From NCBI GenBank assembly GCA_039818345.1, contig JBCBUC010000006.1:66167-130166 (forward strand): 64,000 nucleotides of DNA, read 5' to 3'. The translations under genes and the position numbers were made by a program. Within the stretch, counting starts at the first letter, position 1. Each line of letters starts with the position of its first letter. This document shows positions 17,305 through 26,626 of the stretch, in pieces. This stretch comes from Parvularcula sp039818345 (GTDB lineage: Bacteria; Pseudomonadota; Alphaproteobacteria; Caulobacterales; Parvularculaceae). The notes under the pieces are model-generated. The model saw only the letters and a program-made list of their open reading frames with translations, was not told the DNA's origin and did not search any database.

Positions 17305-19719
17305 ATGGCTGAAGAGATCAAGACCTATCCCGTCTTGCCGCTGCGCGATATTGTCGTGTTCCCCCATATGGTCGTCCCCTTGTTTGTGGGCCGGGATAAA
17401 TCTGTCCGCGCGCTCGAGACGGTGATGGAGTCAGACCGCGAGATTCTGCTCGTCGCGCAAAAAGATGCGAGCAATGACGACCCCGCAGAAGAAGATATCT
17501 ACACGATCGGCGTCGTTGCGAAGGTGCTGCAACTTTTGAAGCTGCCCGACGGCACGGTGAAAGTGCTGGTCGAAGGTGGCCAACGCGCGGAAATTACACG
17601 CTACACGGATGAAGACACCTATTTTGAGGCTGACGCTGCGCTTCTCGAAGAGGTCGAAGGCGATCCGGCGGAGATCGAAGCCCTCGCGCGCTCGGTCAAC
17701 ACTCAGTTTGAAAGCTATGTGAAGCTCAACAAACGTGTCTCGCCTGAGGTCATCGTCTCGATCGGTCAGATCGATGATGCATCCAAGCTCGCGGATACAG
17801 TGGCGTCCCATCTTAATCTCAAGATCGCTGAAAAGCAGGAACTTCTCGAGATCTCGTCGATCCCGCAGCGGCTTGAGGCTGTCTACGGATTTATGGAAGG
17901 CGAGATGTCCGTCCTCCAGGTCGAGAAAAAGATCCGTGGACGTGTCAAGCGCCAGATGGAGAAGACCCAGCGCGAGTACTACCTGAATGAGCAGATGAAG
18001 GCCATTCAGAAAGAGCTCGGTGAGGGTGAGGACGGCAAGGACGAGCTTGGCGAACTCGAAGAAAAGATCGAGAAGACCAAACTCTCCAAGGAAGCCAAAA
18101 CCAAGGCGAACGCGGAGCTTAAAAAGCTGCGCCAGATGTCGCCCATGTCGGCCGAGAGCACGGTCGTCCGGAACTATCTCGACTGGCTGTTGTCGATCCC
18201 GTGGAACAACCGCGGCAAGATCAAGCACGACCTCGTCAAAGCCGAAGAGGTGCTCGATCGCGATCACTATGGCCTTGATAAAGTCAAAGAGCGGATCGTT
18301 GAGTATCTTGCTGTGCAAAAACGTACCGGTAAACTCAAAGGCCCGATCCTTTGTCTCGTCGGTCCTCCTGGCGTTGGTAAAACTTCGCTCGGAAAGTCCG
18401 TGGCCGAAGCGACGGGCCGCGAGTTTGTGCGCGTGTCCCTCGGCGGCGTGCGCGACGAAAGCGAGATTCGCGGTCACCGCCGGACCTATATCGGCTCGAT
18501 GCCTGGCAAAATCATCCAGTCGATGAAGAAGGTGAAAAAGACCAATCCGCTCTTCCTTCTCGATGAGATTGATAAAATGGGTCAGGATTTCCGCGGTGAT
18601 CCGTCGTCTGCCTTGCTTGAAGTCCTTGATCCCGCGCAGAATGATACGTTTGCGGATCACTACTTGGAAGTCGATTACGACCTGTCCGACGTGATGTTCA
18701 TCACCACGGCGAACTCGCTCAACATGCCGCAACCGCTTCTTGACCGGATGGAGATCATCCGTATTCCGGGCTATACGGAAGAAGAAAAAGTCGAGATCGC
18801 AACCCGGCACATCATGCCGCGCCTCCGCAAAGAGCATGGCCTTTCCAATGAGGATTGGGCGATCAACCCAGATGCGCTTTTAGAACTTATCCGTCTTTAC
18901 ACCCGCGAGGCTGGTGTACGGAATCTCGAGCGGGAGCTCGCCACCCTGGCGCGGAAGGCTGTCACCTTGCTCGAAAAAGGTGAGGCGGACGGTAAGGTCG
19001 TCGTGACCGTCGATAACCTGGCTGATTTCTCGGGCGTCTCGAAATTCCGTTACGGCGAGGTTGAGGGCGATGATGCCGTGGGTGTTGTCACGGGTCTGGC
19101 TTGGACTTCCGTGGGCGGAGATATCCTCAAGATCGAGGGCGTCACCATGCCGGGTAAGGGCCGTATGACCCCCACCGGCAACCTCAAGGACGTTATGAAA
19201 GAGTCTGTCTCGGCGGCGGCGTCCTATGTCCGTAGCCGGGCTGTGGAGTTCGGTATCAAGCCGCCGGTTTTTGAGAAGACAGACATCCATATCCACGTTC
19301 CTGAGGGTGCAACGCCTAAGGACGGTCCATCCGCCGGCGTCGCGATGGCCACTGCGATCGTCTCGGCCCTCACCGGAATCCCCGTGCGGAAGGATATTGC
19401 CATGACCGGTGAGATTTCCTTGCGCGGCCGGGTGCTTGCGATTGGTGGTCTCAAAGAGAAGCTTCTCGCGGCTCTCCGGGCTGGCACCAAGACGGTGCTG
19501 ATCCCCCAAGAGAATGAGAAGGATCTCGCCGATGTGCCGGACAGTGTGAAAGAGGGTCTCGAAATCATCGCAGTGGAACATGTCGATGACGTGCTGAAAT
19601 TGGCGCTGACAGGACCGCTGACACCGATTGAATGGGATCCTGAAGAGGAGGCGCTGAAGGCGCAGGCCTCTGGCAAACCTGATCCGACCCCCGAAGGTGG
19701 TCCGGTGATCACCCACTAA
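17305..19719 (+). CDS. lon: ATP-dependent protease Lon
   Basis: Cytoplasmic AAA+ serine protease that degrades misfolded and regulatory proteins; in Caulobacter relatives it controls DnaA, CcrM and others. 804 residues, full length. The N-terminal substrate domain (LPLRDIVVFPHMV) is followed by Walker A GPPGVGKT at 353-360, Walker B in LFLLDEIDKM, and the Ser-Lys dyad S676 (PKDGPSAGVAM) and K719 (GGLKEKLL). An AAAGGAG ribosome site precedes the ATG. A heat-shock-type promoter lies about 100 bases upstream and a strong terminator follows. Confidence 0.97.
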   Translation: MAEEIKTYPVLPLRDIVVFPHMVVPLFVGRDKSVRALETVMESDREILLVAQKDASNDDPAEEDIYTIGVVAKVLQLLKLPDGTVKVLVEGGQRAEITRYTDEDTYFEADAALLEEVEGDPAEIEALARSVNTQFESYVKLNKRVSPEVIVSIGQIDDASKLADTVASHLNLKIAEKQELLEISSIPQRLEAVYGFMEGEMSVLQVEKKIRGRVKRQMEKTQREYYLNEQMKAIQKELGEGEDGKDELGELEEKIEKTKLSKEAKTKANAELKKLRQMSPMSAESTVVRNYLDWLLSIPWNNRGKIKHDLVKAEEVLDRDHYGLDKVKERIVEYLAVQKRTGKLKGPILCLVGPPGVGKTSLGKSVAEATGREFVRVSLGGVRDESEIRGHRRTYIGSMPGKIIQSMKKVKKTNPLFLLDEIDKMGQDFRGDPSSALLEVLDPAQNDTFADHYLEVDYDLSDVMFITTANSLNMPQPLLDRMEIIRIPGYTEEEKVEIATRHIMPRLRKEHGLSNEDWAINPDALLELIRLYTREAGVRNLERELATLARKAVTLLEKGEADGKVVVTVDNLADFSGVSKFRYGEVEGDDAVGVVTGLAWTSVGGDILKIEGVTMPGKGRMTPTGNLKDVMKESVSAAASYVRSRAVEFGIKPPVFEKTDIHIHVPEGATPKDGPSAGVAMATAIVSALTGIPVRKDIAMTGEISLRGRVLAIGGLKEKLLAALRAGTKTVLIPQENEKDLADVPDSVKEGLEIIAVEHVDDVLKLALTGPLTPIEWDPEEEALKAQASGKPDPTPEGGPVITH

Positions 19720-19744
19720 GCTCTAGTCACGATCGATAACCAGC

Positions 19745-19775
19745 GAGGCGGCATGGCGACATGCCGCCTCTTTTC
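19745..19775 (+). terminator. Intrinsic terminator after lon
   Basis: GAGGCGGCATG and CATGCCGCCTC form an 11-bp perfect stem with loop GCGA, followed by TTTT. It makes the in-frame ATG at 19761 an unlikely start for the next gene. Confidence 0.88.
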
Positions 19776-19805
19776 GTTTGCGCTGAGGAGGTCTATCTCG
19801 CGACC

Positions 19806-20114
19806 ATGACAGCCAAAACGCCTGCCCAATGCAGCTCCATGGAAGAGGTCCGTGAGGGCGTCGATGCCCTCGACCGGGAACTCGTGAAACTCCTCGCCGT
19901 TCGGCAAGGTTATATGGAGGCCGCCGCACGTATTAAGCCGCGTGCGGAAGACGTTCGCGTGCCCTGGCGGATCGAAGAGGTTGTCGCAAAAGTCATGCAA
20001 ACGGCGGAAACCGAAGGCTTAAGTGGTCGAATCGCGGAGCCAGTTTGGCGAGAATTGATCGAACGATGCATCGAACATGAGGCTGAAACATGGAAAAAGC
20101 TGCGTTCCGACTGA
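19806..20114 (+). CDS. Chorismate mutase, AroQ type
   Basis: 102-residue all-helical chorismate mutase, which converts chorismate to prephenate for phenylalanine and tyrosine. The N-terminal helix has the usual pattern REGVDALDRELVKLLAVR; the Arg in KPRAED and a C-terminal IERCIEHEAE helix complete the fold. I chose the ATG at 19806, with GAGGAGG upstream, because the earlier ATG at 19761 is inside the lon terminator. Its size and lone position suggest a stand-alone monofunctional enzyme. Confidence 0.8.
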   Translation: MTAKTPAQCSSMEEVREGVDALDRELVKLLAVRQGYMEAAARIKPRAEDVRVPWRIEEVVAKVMQTAETEGLSGRIAEPVWRELIERCIEHEAETWKKLRSD

Positions 20115-20188
20115 ACCAATTTAGCAATAAAAAACAATTCATTGGCGAATTGCTAAGCAGAATTTGCCCGATCGTTTAAAATATCACT

Positions 20189-20218
20189 TTGACGTTTAAC
20201 GAAATCCCTCTCTAGCGT
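20189..20218 (+). promoter_or_regulatory. Candidate sigma-70 promoter of the HU gene
   Basis: TTGACG at 20189-20194, 18 bases, TAGCGT at 20213-20218, about 43 bases before the HU start codon. The -35 box is good and the -10 box moderate. It is the only convincing pair in this 146 bp intergenic space. Confidence 0.4.
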
Positions 20219-20260
20219 CTTCTAGCTGCGGAAAGCCGCTAGGAATAAGGGTTTCAAGAT

Positions 20261-20533
20261 ATGAACAAGAATGAATTCGTCGACGAAGTTGCAAGCAAAT
20301 CGGACATGAGCAAAGCGCAAGCCGCCAAGGCTGTGGACGCTGTGTTCGATACGATCACAGAAGCGCTTCAAAACGGCGACGACGTCCGTCTCGTTGGCTT
20401 CGGCACCTTCTCATCGGCGCGCCGTGAAGCCCGTGAAGGCCGTAACCCGCGCACCGGCGAAACCATTCAAATTGCAGCCTCGATCCAACCGAAATTCTCG
20501 GCTGGTAAAGGCCTCAAGGACGCCCTCAACTAA
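20261..20533 (+). CDS. hup: DNA-binding protein HU
   Basis: 90-residue nucleoid protein of the HU family. The DNA-arm signature is seen as GFGTFSSARREAREGRNPRTGE with the tip NPRTGE, and the dimer helices at the N terminus start MNKNEFVDEVA. It bends and compacts DNA. lon followed by HU is a common gene order in Proteobacteria and HU is a known Lon substrate in some. Its stop codon overlaps the convergent glycosyltransferase stop by four bases. Confidence 0.95.
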   Translation: MNKNEFVDEVASKSDMSKAQAAKAVDAVFDTITEALQNGDDVRLVGFGTFSSARREAREGRNPRTGETIQIAASIQPKFSAGKGLKDALN

Positions 20534-21618
20534 ACGTTCTTTTCTGACTTTCGGAGAACCTCGGCCCTGGCCTCATCGATCACGGCCACGGTTCTCCGGA
20601 TATCGAATAGTGACTCGGTGCGCTCTCGGCCACGCTTTTGAAGGTCCGTACGCATCGCAGGGTCATCGATCAATTGAAGCACCGATGTGCTGATGGTCTT
20701 AGCCGACACCTCCTCGATATAGAGTGCCGTGTCGCCGCTGACCTCCTTTAATCCCCCACGACCCGACGAGACGAGTGCAGCGCCGTAAGCGTTGGCTTCC
20801 ATCGCTGTCCGTCCAAAGGTCTCTTCCCAAATGGATGGCACCACAACAATGGCGGCCCGCGCGAACGCCGTCATCGTTTCTTCAAACGGTTTGTAGCCTG
20901 AGAAACGGAGATTGGGTGTGCGTTCTATCGCTTCGTGAAGCTGGGTATTGAAATCGGTGAACGAAGGATTGGTGGCGCCGATAACCTCAGCTTTCCAGTC
21001 AGGACGCTCGGCCAACACTTGGTGCATGGCTTCGACAAATTCGAGCGAGCCTTTGTTCGGGATGAGACGCGCCGCGAAGAGGATCAATTGCTCCTTCTTC
21101 TGATCTTTTGCATGGTAGATGTGGCTATCGATGCCGTTATAGGCGACATAGGTGCGATCAGCGAGTTGCGGGAAATCATGGGCGAAACGGCTACGCGCAA
21201 ACTCTGATACGATCGCGATCTTATCAAACCCTGCATACTGACGGGTTCGCCACCATCGTTGAATTGGTCCCTTTGGTGTCTTGGTGTGGGAGTGCCGAAA
21301 CAGCATGTTGGGGGTGTTGGGGAAGGCATGCGCGATCGCGGAGCATGTCTTCATATGCTGCCGTGCTTCGATGAACCCAGGATTGATGTCGCGCAGGGCA
21401 CGGATCACATGGCGCGGGTATTGATTAGCGCCGCCAGCCGCGGGGACGGGGCGAAAGGGTACATCGCTAAAGGGCGCGTCAGTCTCCCGACCAATCACAA
21501 CGATTTGATCGCGAAACTGTGAATGCACCACGGCGTCGTAGATATCGAGTTCAATGGCGCCTGCCTTGGCGGGGCTAAATTGCCCACGCGGCGGGCAAAC
21601 GATGGCCATGGTCGTCAT
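20530..21618 (-). CDS. Glycosyltransferase, GT4 family
   Basis: 362-residue GT-B fold enzyme. The nucleotide-sugar binding region is in the C half: FAARLIPNKGSLEFVEAM, then PSIWEETFGRTAMEANAYGAALVSSGRGG, with the E-x7-E motif of the family. No membrane segment is evident, so it works in the cytoplasm or at the membrane surface. Acceptor and donor unknown; a role in cell-surface glycan or lipid glycosylation is the general expectation. No polysaccharide genes are adjacent. Confidence 0.82.
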   Translation of the reverse strand: MTTMAIVCPPRGQFSPAKAGAIELDIYDAVVHSQFRDQIVVIGRETDAPFSDVPFRPVPAAGGANQYPRHVIRALRDINPGFIEARQHMKTCSAIAHAFPNTPNMLFRHSHTKTPKGPIQRWWRTRQYAGFDKIAIVSEFARSRFAHDFPQLADRTYVAYNGIDSHIYHAKDQKKEQLILFAARLIPNKGSLEFVEAMHQVLAERPDWKAEVIGATNPSFTDFNTQLHEAIERTPNLRFSGYKPFEETMTAFARAAIVVVPSIWEETFGRTAMEANAYGAALVSSGRGGLKEVSGDTALYIEEVSAKTISTSVLQLIDDPAMRTDLQKRGRERTESLFDIRRTVAVIDEARAEVLRKSEKNV

Positions 21619-21760
21619 TGGCGATCCCTTTTTATTCGTCGTTGGTCAGCGTGCCGCACCGGTGGCGATGGCAGATCATAGCCCTGTCACACAGCTGTAG
21701 CGAGGCTGTCACAACGCCCGCATAGGCGCCGAGACGTTTTTTCACCAGGGGGTCCTCCGC

Positions 21761-24163
21761 ATGAAACGTCTTCTCATTACCTCGACAGCGCTTTGCACGT
21801 TGTCTGGCGCTGCTTTCGCGCAAACTAATATTGGTCCGGATGCGTCTTATGATGAGATCATTGTGACGGCGCAAAAACGCGACCAGGTCATCACTGACGT
21901 TCCCGCGGCGATCACAGCGTTTGCGCAAGACGATCTTGATTACCTGGGTGTGCAGCAATTCGATGATCTCGCCGATTTCATTCCCGGTCTTGAGGTGCAG
22001 GAGCAGTCGGCCAACAATCCTGGATTTGTTATTCGCGGCATCACGTCGGACAGTGGCGCGGCGAACATCGAACCGCGCGTTTCGATCTTCCAAGACGGCG
22101 TATCCACCTCGCGTTCGCGGGGAAGCTTTGTGGAAGTCTTTGACACAGAGGTTGAAGTCCTCCGTGGTCCTCAACCGACTTTGTTTGGCCGTTCAGCGTT
22201 GATCGGTGCGATCGCACTCAACTCGATCAAGCCTGAGATCGGCGGCGCGCTTTCAGGTTACGCGCGGGCCGGGTACGGCAACCTCGATTACGTCTTCGGT
22301 GAAGCGGGCGTGAATATCCCGGTGGGCGACACGGCCGCTGTGCGGGTGGCTGGCCGCTATAAAAAACGCGACGGCTATATCGATAATTTGTCGGATCAGG
22401 ATGATCTGCAGGGGTTCGAAACCGCCGCGATCCGTGCATCGTTACTCTGGGAGCCGGCGGAAAAGCTATCCGTCCACATCATTGGTAACTACCAAGAAGA
22501 TGACAATCCGGGCACCTCGTTCAAATCAGGCACGTTCCGTCCAGCGGGCGGGAGCACCTCGCCTTATTCGGCGGCTGAGCTCAACGTTTTCGGTGGACCG
22601 ATCTCTGAAAACAAAACTGAGCTGGGCCTTAACCGCCAACTTTGGAACGTTACGGGCCGGGTTGATTACGCGATCAACGATGTGCTGACGGTGACCTCGA
22701 TCAGCAGCTACCGCGATTTTGACAGCGACGAGATCTTTGATCCGGACGGTTTTGGCTACAACCTGTTTCTTTTCGCTGAGGACGCGGAAGGCGAGCAGTT
22801 CAGCCAAGAGCTACGCCTCAATTACGACGATGGCGGACGTCTTGCTGGTTTCGTCGGCGTTAACTACTTCGATGAAGAGGGTGAGCAGCGCGTGCCTCTC
22901 CGCTATGACGAGAGCATCGCCCAAGCGCTTCTAGGCGGTTTTCTCTTCACCGATCTTCCGGGTGTTGAACAAGACCCGCTTCCTCTTTCGTTGATCCCAA
23001 CAACCAATGCGTCACCGGGTCCTTTGTTCGGTGCGCCTCTGGGCTTTTTCGAGGAAGAGTTCCGCAACACCTCGGACTCGCAGTCCTACGAGATTTTCGC
23101 TGACGCGACCTTCGCCCTGACGGATCGGTTGGAACTGACCGGCGGTGTGCGGTACACGTATGACGACAAAGAGACTGGCCAGTCGGCGTTTTCAGCATCG
23201 GGTACTGGCAGCGCACTGACCGGGGCGGGCATCTTCCTTGCGACCGATGTGCTGACCGCTGATGGCCTTGGGTTCCGCGGTGATGATCTCGTCACGGCAG
23301 AAGATGAGTTCGAAGGCATCACCGGCCGTTTCGGCGCCAAGTACGACGTCACCGACGATTTCACGGTCTTTGCCAATTACGCCCGGGGCAGGCGTCCTGA
23401 GGTTCTCAACTACAACACAAGCCTCGTGCCGCTTGGTGTGACCGAGGAAGGTTTTGAGGAGATCGACGCGGAGACCGTCAACAGTTTCGAGGTTGGTGCA
23501 CGCGGCACCTTCTTCGACAACACTCTTCGTGCAGATGGCTCGTTCTACTATTACGACTATAACAACTTCCAGACCTCGGTGACCCTGGGCGTCGGTGATA
23601 TCCAGACGGTCAATGCTGGTGGCGCGACCGCTTACGGATTTGAAGGCACAGCCGTCTTCACACCGACCGATTGGCTTTCGGTCTTCGGCAATTATGCTTG
23701 GAACGACGCGACGTTCGATGATGAGAGTGACGACGGTCAAGCGCAGGCCTTTGCTGGCAACCGGTTCCGTCTAGCGCCGGAGCACGCCTTGAGTGTTGGT
23801 GTGAACGGAATGCTTGAAACCGAGTACGGAACGTTCAGTCTCCGTCCGATCTATACTTATCGCTCAGAAATCTTTTTTGATGACGATAACGACCGGCAGA
23901 TCGATGTTGACGGTGATGGGATCATCGACGTCAATGGTGGTGATCTGTTCCAGGACGAAGTCCAAGAAGGTTTCGGTGTGCTCGACATTCGCGCCACCTG
24001 GACCTCGGTTGACGAGCGCTTCACGCTGGAAGTCTACGCTGAGAACGTGACCGACAAAGAGTATCTCCTCGATGCTGGTAACACGGGCGACGCTTTCGGT
24101 ATCGCGACCTTCATCGCCGCGGCTCCTGCAACTTATGGTTTCTACGTCTCGACCAAGTTCTAG
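21761..24163 (+). CDS. TonB-dependent outer-membrane receptor with calcium-type loop
   Basis: 800-residue receptor with signal peptide (1-20, AFA cleavage), TonB box YDEIIVTAQKR, plug domain (PGLEVQEQSANNPGFVIRG, VEVLRGPQPTLFGRSA) and a barrel ending in YVSTKF. Near residues 706-722 there is an Asp-rich DDDNDRQIDVDGDGIID segment resembling EF-hand or thrombospondin-type calcium loops, probably in an extracellular loop of the barrel. GGGGGTCC lies upstream of the ATG. The gene stands alone between a glycosyltransferase and pyrG. Substrate not readable. Confidence 0.9.
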   Translation: MKRLLITSTALCTLSGAAFAQTNIGPDASYDEIIVTAQKRDQVITDVPAAITAFAQDDLDYLGVQQFDDLADFIPGLEVQEQSANNPGFVIRGITSDSGAANIEPRVSIFQDGVSTSRSRGSFVEVFDTEVEVLRGPQPTLFGRSALIGAIALNSIKPEIGGALSGYARAGYGNLDYVFGEAGVNIPVGDTAAVRVAGRYKKRDGYIDNLSDQDDLQGFETAAIRASLLWEPAEKLSVHIIGNYQEDDNPGTSFKSGTFRPAGGSTSPYSAAELNVFGGPISENKTELGLNRQLWNVTGRVDYAINDVLTVTSISSYRDFDSDEIFDPDGFGYNLFLFAEDAEGEQFSQELRLNYDDGGRLAGFVGVNYFDEEGEQRVPLRYDESIAQALLGGFLFTDLPGVEQDPLPLSLIPTTNASPGPLFGAPLGFFEEEFRNTSDSQSYEIFADATFALTDRLELTGGVRYTYDDKETGQSAFSASGTGSALTGAGIFLATDVLTADGLGFRGDDLVTAEDEFEGITGRFGAKYDVTDDFTVFANYARGRRPEVLNYNTSLVPLGVTEEGFEEIDAETVNSFEVGARGTFFDNTLRADGSFYYYDYNNFQTSVTLGVGDIQTVNAGGATAYGFEGTAVFTPTDWLSVFGNYAWNDATFDDESDDGQAQAFAGNRFRLAPEHALSVGVNGMLETEYGTFSLRPIYTYRSEIFFDDDNDRQIDVDGDGIIDVNGGDLFQDEVQEGFGVLDIRATWTSVDERFTLEVYAENVTDKEYLLDAGNTGDAFGIATFIAAAPATYGFYVSTKF

Positions 24164-24189
24164 TCCCTCGAACTGAACCAAAACCAACG

Positions 24190-24223
24190 AAGGCCTCGGT
24201 CCCATCGGGTCCGGGGCTTTTTT
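24190..24223 (+). terminator. Intrinsic terminator after TonB receptor
   Basis: AAGGCCTCGG pairs, with two G-U pairs, with CCGGGGCTTT around a ten-base loop and runs into T6. It lies 27 bases after the stop codon. Confidence 0.8.
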
Positions 24224-24273
24224 ATGCAGGGCCGCTTGCCGAGGGGCCAGAGTCGGGCCTAAGGCGGCCTTCC

Positions 24274-25920
24274 ATGACGCGGTTTATTTTCATCACCGGC
24301 GGCGTGGTCTCTTCTCTTGGAAAAGGGGTGGCTTCAGCGGCACTCGGCGCGCTTTTGCAAGCGCGTGGCTATTCGGTGCGGCTTCGCAAGCTCGACCCCT
24401 ACATCAATGTCGATCCAGGCACGATGAGCCCCTACCAACACGGCGAAGTTTTCGTGACCGATGACGGGGCGGAGACCGACCTCGATCTTGGTCACTATGA
24501 GCGCTTCACCGGCGTCTCGGCGACGAAGGCTGACAACATCACCACGGGCCAGATCTATAGCTCAGTGATCGAGAAGGAGCGCCGCGGCGACTATCTTGGC
24601 GCGACGGTTCAGGTGATCCCGCATATCACCGACGCAATCAAAGACTTCATCCGTTCAGAAGCGCTCGATGAAAACGGCAAGCCGGTCGATTTTCTTCTAT
24701 GTGAGATCGGCGGCACGGTCGGCGATATCGAAGGCTTGCCGTTTTTTGAAGCCATTCGTCAGTTTGGAAATGATGTCGACCGTGGTCAGGCGATCTTCAT
24801 CCACCTCACCCTCATGCCCTATATTGCGGTGGCCGGGGAGATGAAGACCAAACCGACCCAGCACTCGGTGAAAGAGCTTCGCTCCATCGGTATCCAGCCT
24901 GATATCCTCCTTGTACGGGCTGATCGTGAAGTGCCCCAGGGCGAGAAGCGCAAGATCGCGCAGTTCTGCAACGTGCGTGAGAGCGCTGTGATCCAAGCGA
25001 TGAATTCGCGCAGTATCTATGAGGTGCCGCTGGATTACCACGCCGAGGGCTTCGACGACGAAGTGCTTGCAGCCTTTGCAATCAAAGATGCACCAGAGCC
25101 TGACTTGACGCGTTGGCAGGATATCACCAAGCGCATCACCGCCCCTGACGGTGAGGTTCGTATCGCGGTCGTTGGCAAATACACCGTGCTCAAAGATGCG
25201 TACAAGTCACTGATCGAAGCGCTGGCCCATGGCGGTATTGCGAACAATGTCCGTGTCGAGCTTGATTGGATCGACTCGAGTGTCTTCACGTCGGAAGAAG
25301 CGGCGCAGCAGCGGCTTGCCGATGTGCACGGAATTTTGGTGCCTGGCGGCTTTGGCGAACGTGGCTCGGAAGGCAAGATCCGGGCAGCGCATTTTGCGCG
25401 AACCAAGGGCATTCCTTACTTTGGGATCTGTTTTGGTATGCAGATGGCGGTGGTTGAGGCGGCGCGCAGTGTGTTGGGCCATCCCGCAGCGACGAGCTCT
25501 GAGTTCTCCGAAGGCGGAGAGCATGTCGTTGGTTTGATGACCGAATGGATGAAGGGGAACACCCTCGAAGAGCGTGCGTCGGATAGCGATCTTGGCGGCA
25601 CGATGCGGCTTGGCGCCTATGAAGCGCAATTGTCGCCGGGCTCGAAAGTGCGAGAAATCTACGGTCAGGACACGATCTTTGAGCGTCACCGCCACCGCTA
25701 CGAAGTCCAGATGGGTCTTGAGGAGGCGTTTTCAGCGCACGGCATTCATTTCACCGGTCGCTCACCGGATGGGCACCTCCCTGAAATCATGGAGATCGAG
25801 GACCACCCTTGGTTCATCGCGGTGCAGTTCCACCCGGAGCTTAAGTCTCGCCCCTTCGAACCGCACCCACTTTTTGCCAGCTACATCGAAGCCGCGCTCA
25901 AGCGTTCGCGGCTCGTTTAA
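24274..25920 (+). CDS. pyrG: CTP synthase
   Basis: Converts UTP to CTP using ATP and glutamine. 548 residues, standard length. The N-terminal synthetase domain begins FIFITGGVVSSLGKGV with the P-loop-like GGVVSSLGKG; the C-terminal class I glutamine amidotransferase domain has nucleophile C386 in GICFGMQ and the His/Glu pair in FHPELKS. In many Alphaproteobacteria secG-pyrG-kdsA-eno are close; here eno follows after two small genes. Confidence 0.97.
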   Translation: MTRFIFITGGVVSSLGKGVASAALGALLQARGYSVRLRKLDPYINVDPGTMSPYQHGEVFVTDDGAETDLDLGHYERFTGVSATKADNITTGQIYSSVIEKERRGDYLGATVQVIPHITDAIKDFIRSEALDENGKPVDFLLCEIGGTVGDIEGLPFFEAIRQFGNDVDRGQAIFIHLTLMPYIAVAGEMKTKPTQHSVKELRSIGIQPDILLVRADREVPQGEKRKIAQFCNVRESAVIQAMNSRSIYEVPLDYHAEGFDDEVLAAFAIKDAPEPDLTRWQDITKRITAPDGEVRIAVVGKYTVLKDAYKSLIEALAHGGIANNVRVELDWIDSSVFTSEEAAQQRLADVHGILVPGGFGERGSEGKIRAAHFARTKGIPYFGICFGMQMAVVEAARSVLGHPAATSSEFSEGGEHVVGLMTEWMKGNTLEERASDSDLGGTMRLGAYEAQLSPGSKVREIYGQDTIFERHRHRYEVQMGLEEAFSAHGIHFTGRSPDGHLPEIMEIEDHPWFIAVQFHPELKSRPFEPHPLFASYIEAALKRSRLV

Positions 25921-26249
25921 ACCTCAACCCCGGCGACCCGCGGCGCTTCCATGCCGAGGCGCTCCATCGCTTCTGCACGGAGATTGTTTTTCCGCTCGGT
26001 GCTGAGCTGCATGAACTGCATCCCACCATGGTCGCGTTCGGTTTCCCAAATATCGGCCGCGACAAGATCGATGATTTCCCGCTGCTCCGATGTGAGCTGC
26101 GACCACGACGCGGCATAACGAATGCGCGCGGTGTCGGGGAACTCTGACACGTTCGAGACAGAGCGCAGGCTCGCCGCATCCATTTGCTCGGCTTGAGCGG
26201 CCCCACCCAAAAACAATGCTAGGCCCATGGCCCAGAAGACATACTTCAT
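25917..26249 (-). CDS. Unknown small secreted protein
   Basis: 110-residue protein with a clear signal peptide (MKYVFWAMGLALFLGGAAQA, cleavage after AQA). The mature part is helical and charged, with no family I recognise. It converges with pyrG, overlapping its end by four bases. The ribosome site GGGGG, seven bases before the ATG, lies in one arm of a stem-loop (see 26254-26294), so translation may be controlled by RNA structure. Confidence 0.6.
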   Translation of the reverse strand: MKYVFWAMGLALFLGGAAQAEQMDAASLRSVSNVSEFPDTARIRYAASWSQLTSEQREIIDLVAADIWETERDHGGMQFMQLSTERKNNLRAEAMERLGMEAPRVAGVEV

Positions 26250-26253
26250 ACCA

Positions 26254-26294
26254 ACACCCCCAAAGTGTTACTCATTCACTTATCGAGGGGGTGT
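26254..26294 (-). promoter_or_regulatory. Stem-loop covering the ribosome site of the small secreted protein
   Basis: Plus strand ACACCCCC (26254-26261) is complementary to GGGGGTGT (26287-26294), with a second nested pair AAGTG (26263-26267)/CACTT (26277-26281). In the minus-strand mRNA this puts the GGGGGTG Shine-Dalgarno sequence into a paired stem directly before the start codon at 26249. Confidence 0.45.
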
Positions 26295-26435
26295 GAGTTT
26301 TCGCTAACTCCTGACGCGCAAAATTGAGCGATTGCTGTTCACCTTATGACAGCTTGGGTTAACGACGATCTTTGCGCTTGTCAGAGAAGCTGGTGTCCTT
26401 TATGCGGCGCGGCTTACCGGATTCTGGAGTGACGA

Positions 26436-26618
26436 ATGGCCGTCCCAAAGAGTAAAATCACCAAGTCGCGCCGCGGCATGCGCCGCAGCCACGATGCCCT
26501 TGAGCGCGCGTCCTACATCGAGGACCAGCAAACAGGAAATCTGCGCCGCAACCATCATATCGACCTCAAGGCTGGCACCTATAACGGTCGCCAAGTGTTG
26601 CCGCCGCAGGACGATTAA
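26436..26618 (+). CDS. rpmF: Ribosomal protein bL32
   Basis: 60-residue large-subunit protein. It starts MAVPKSKITKSRRGMRRSHDAL, the diagnostic bL32 N terminus, and ends with a family-typical GTYNGRQV segment. The four-cysteine zinc site of some bL32 proteins is absent, as is usual in Alphaproteobacteria. TGGAG precedes the ATG. It is not next to plsX here, unlike in many Gram-negatives. Confidence 0.97.
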   Translation: MAVPKSKITKSRRGMRRSHDALERASYIEDQQTGNLRRNHHIDLKAGTYNGRQVLPPQDD

Positions 26619-26626
26619 GCGCGACT

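Noticed and set aside
17431..18837. A long minus-strand open frame of 468 codons opposite lon
   Set aside because: It lies entirely within the lon coding region, is Leu/Arg/Asp-rich in the way of mirror frames of GC-rich genes, and lacks a family pattern.
18880..19716. A minus-strand open frame of 278 codons opposite the 3' part of lon
   Set aside because: Antisense shadow of the Lon protease domain with His/Arg-rich low-complexity content.
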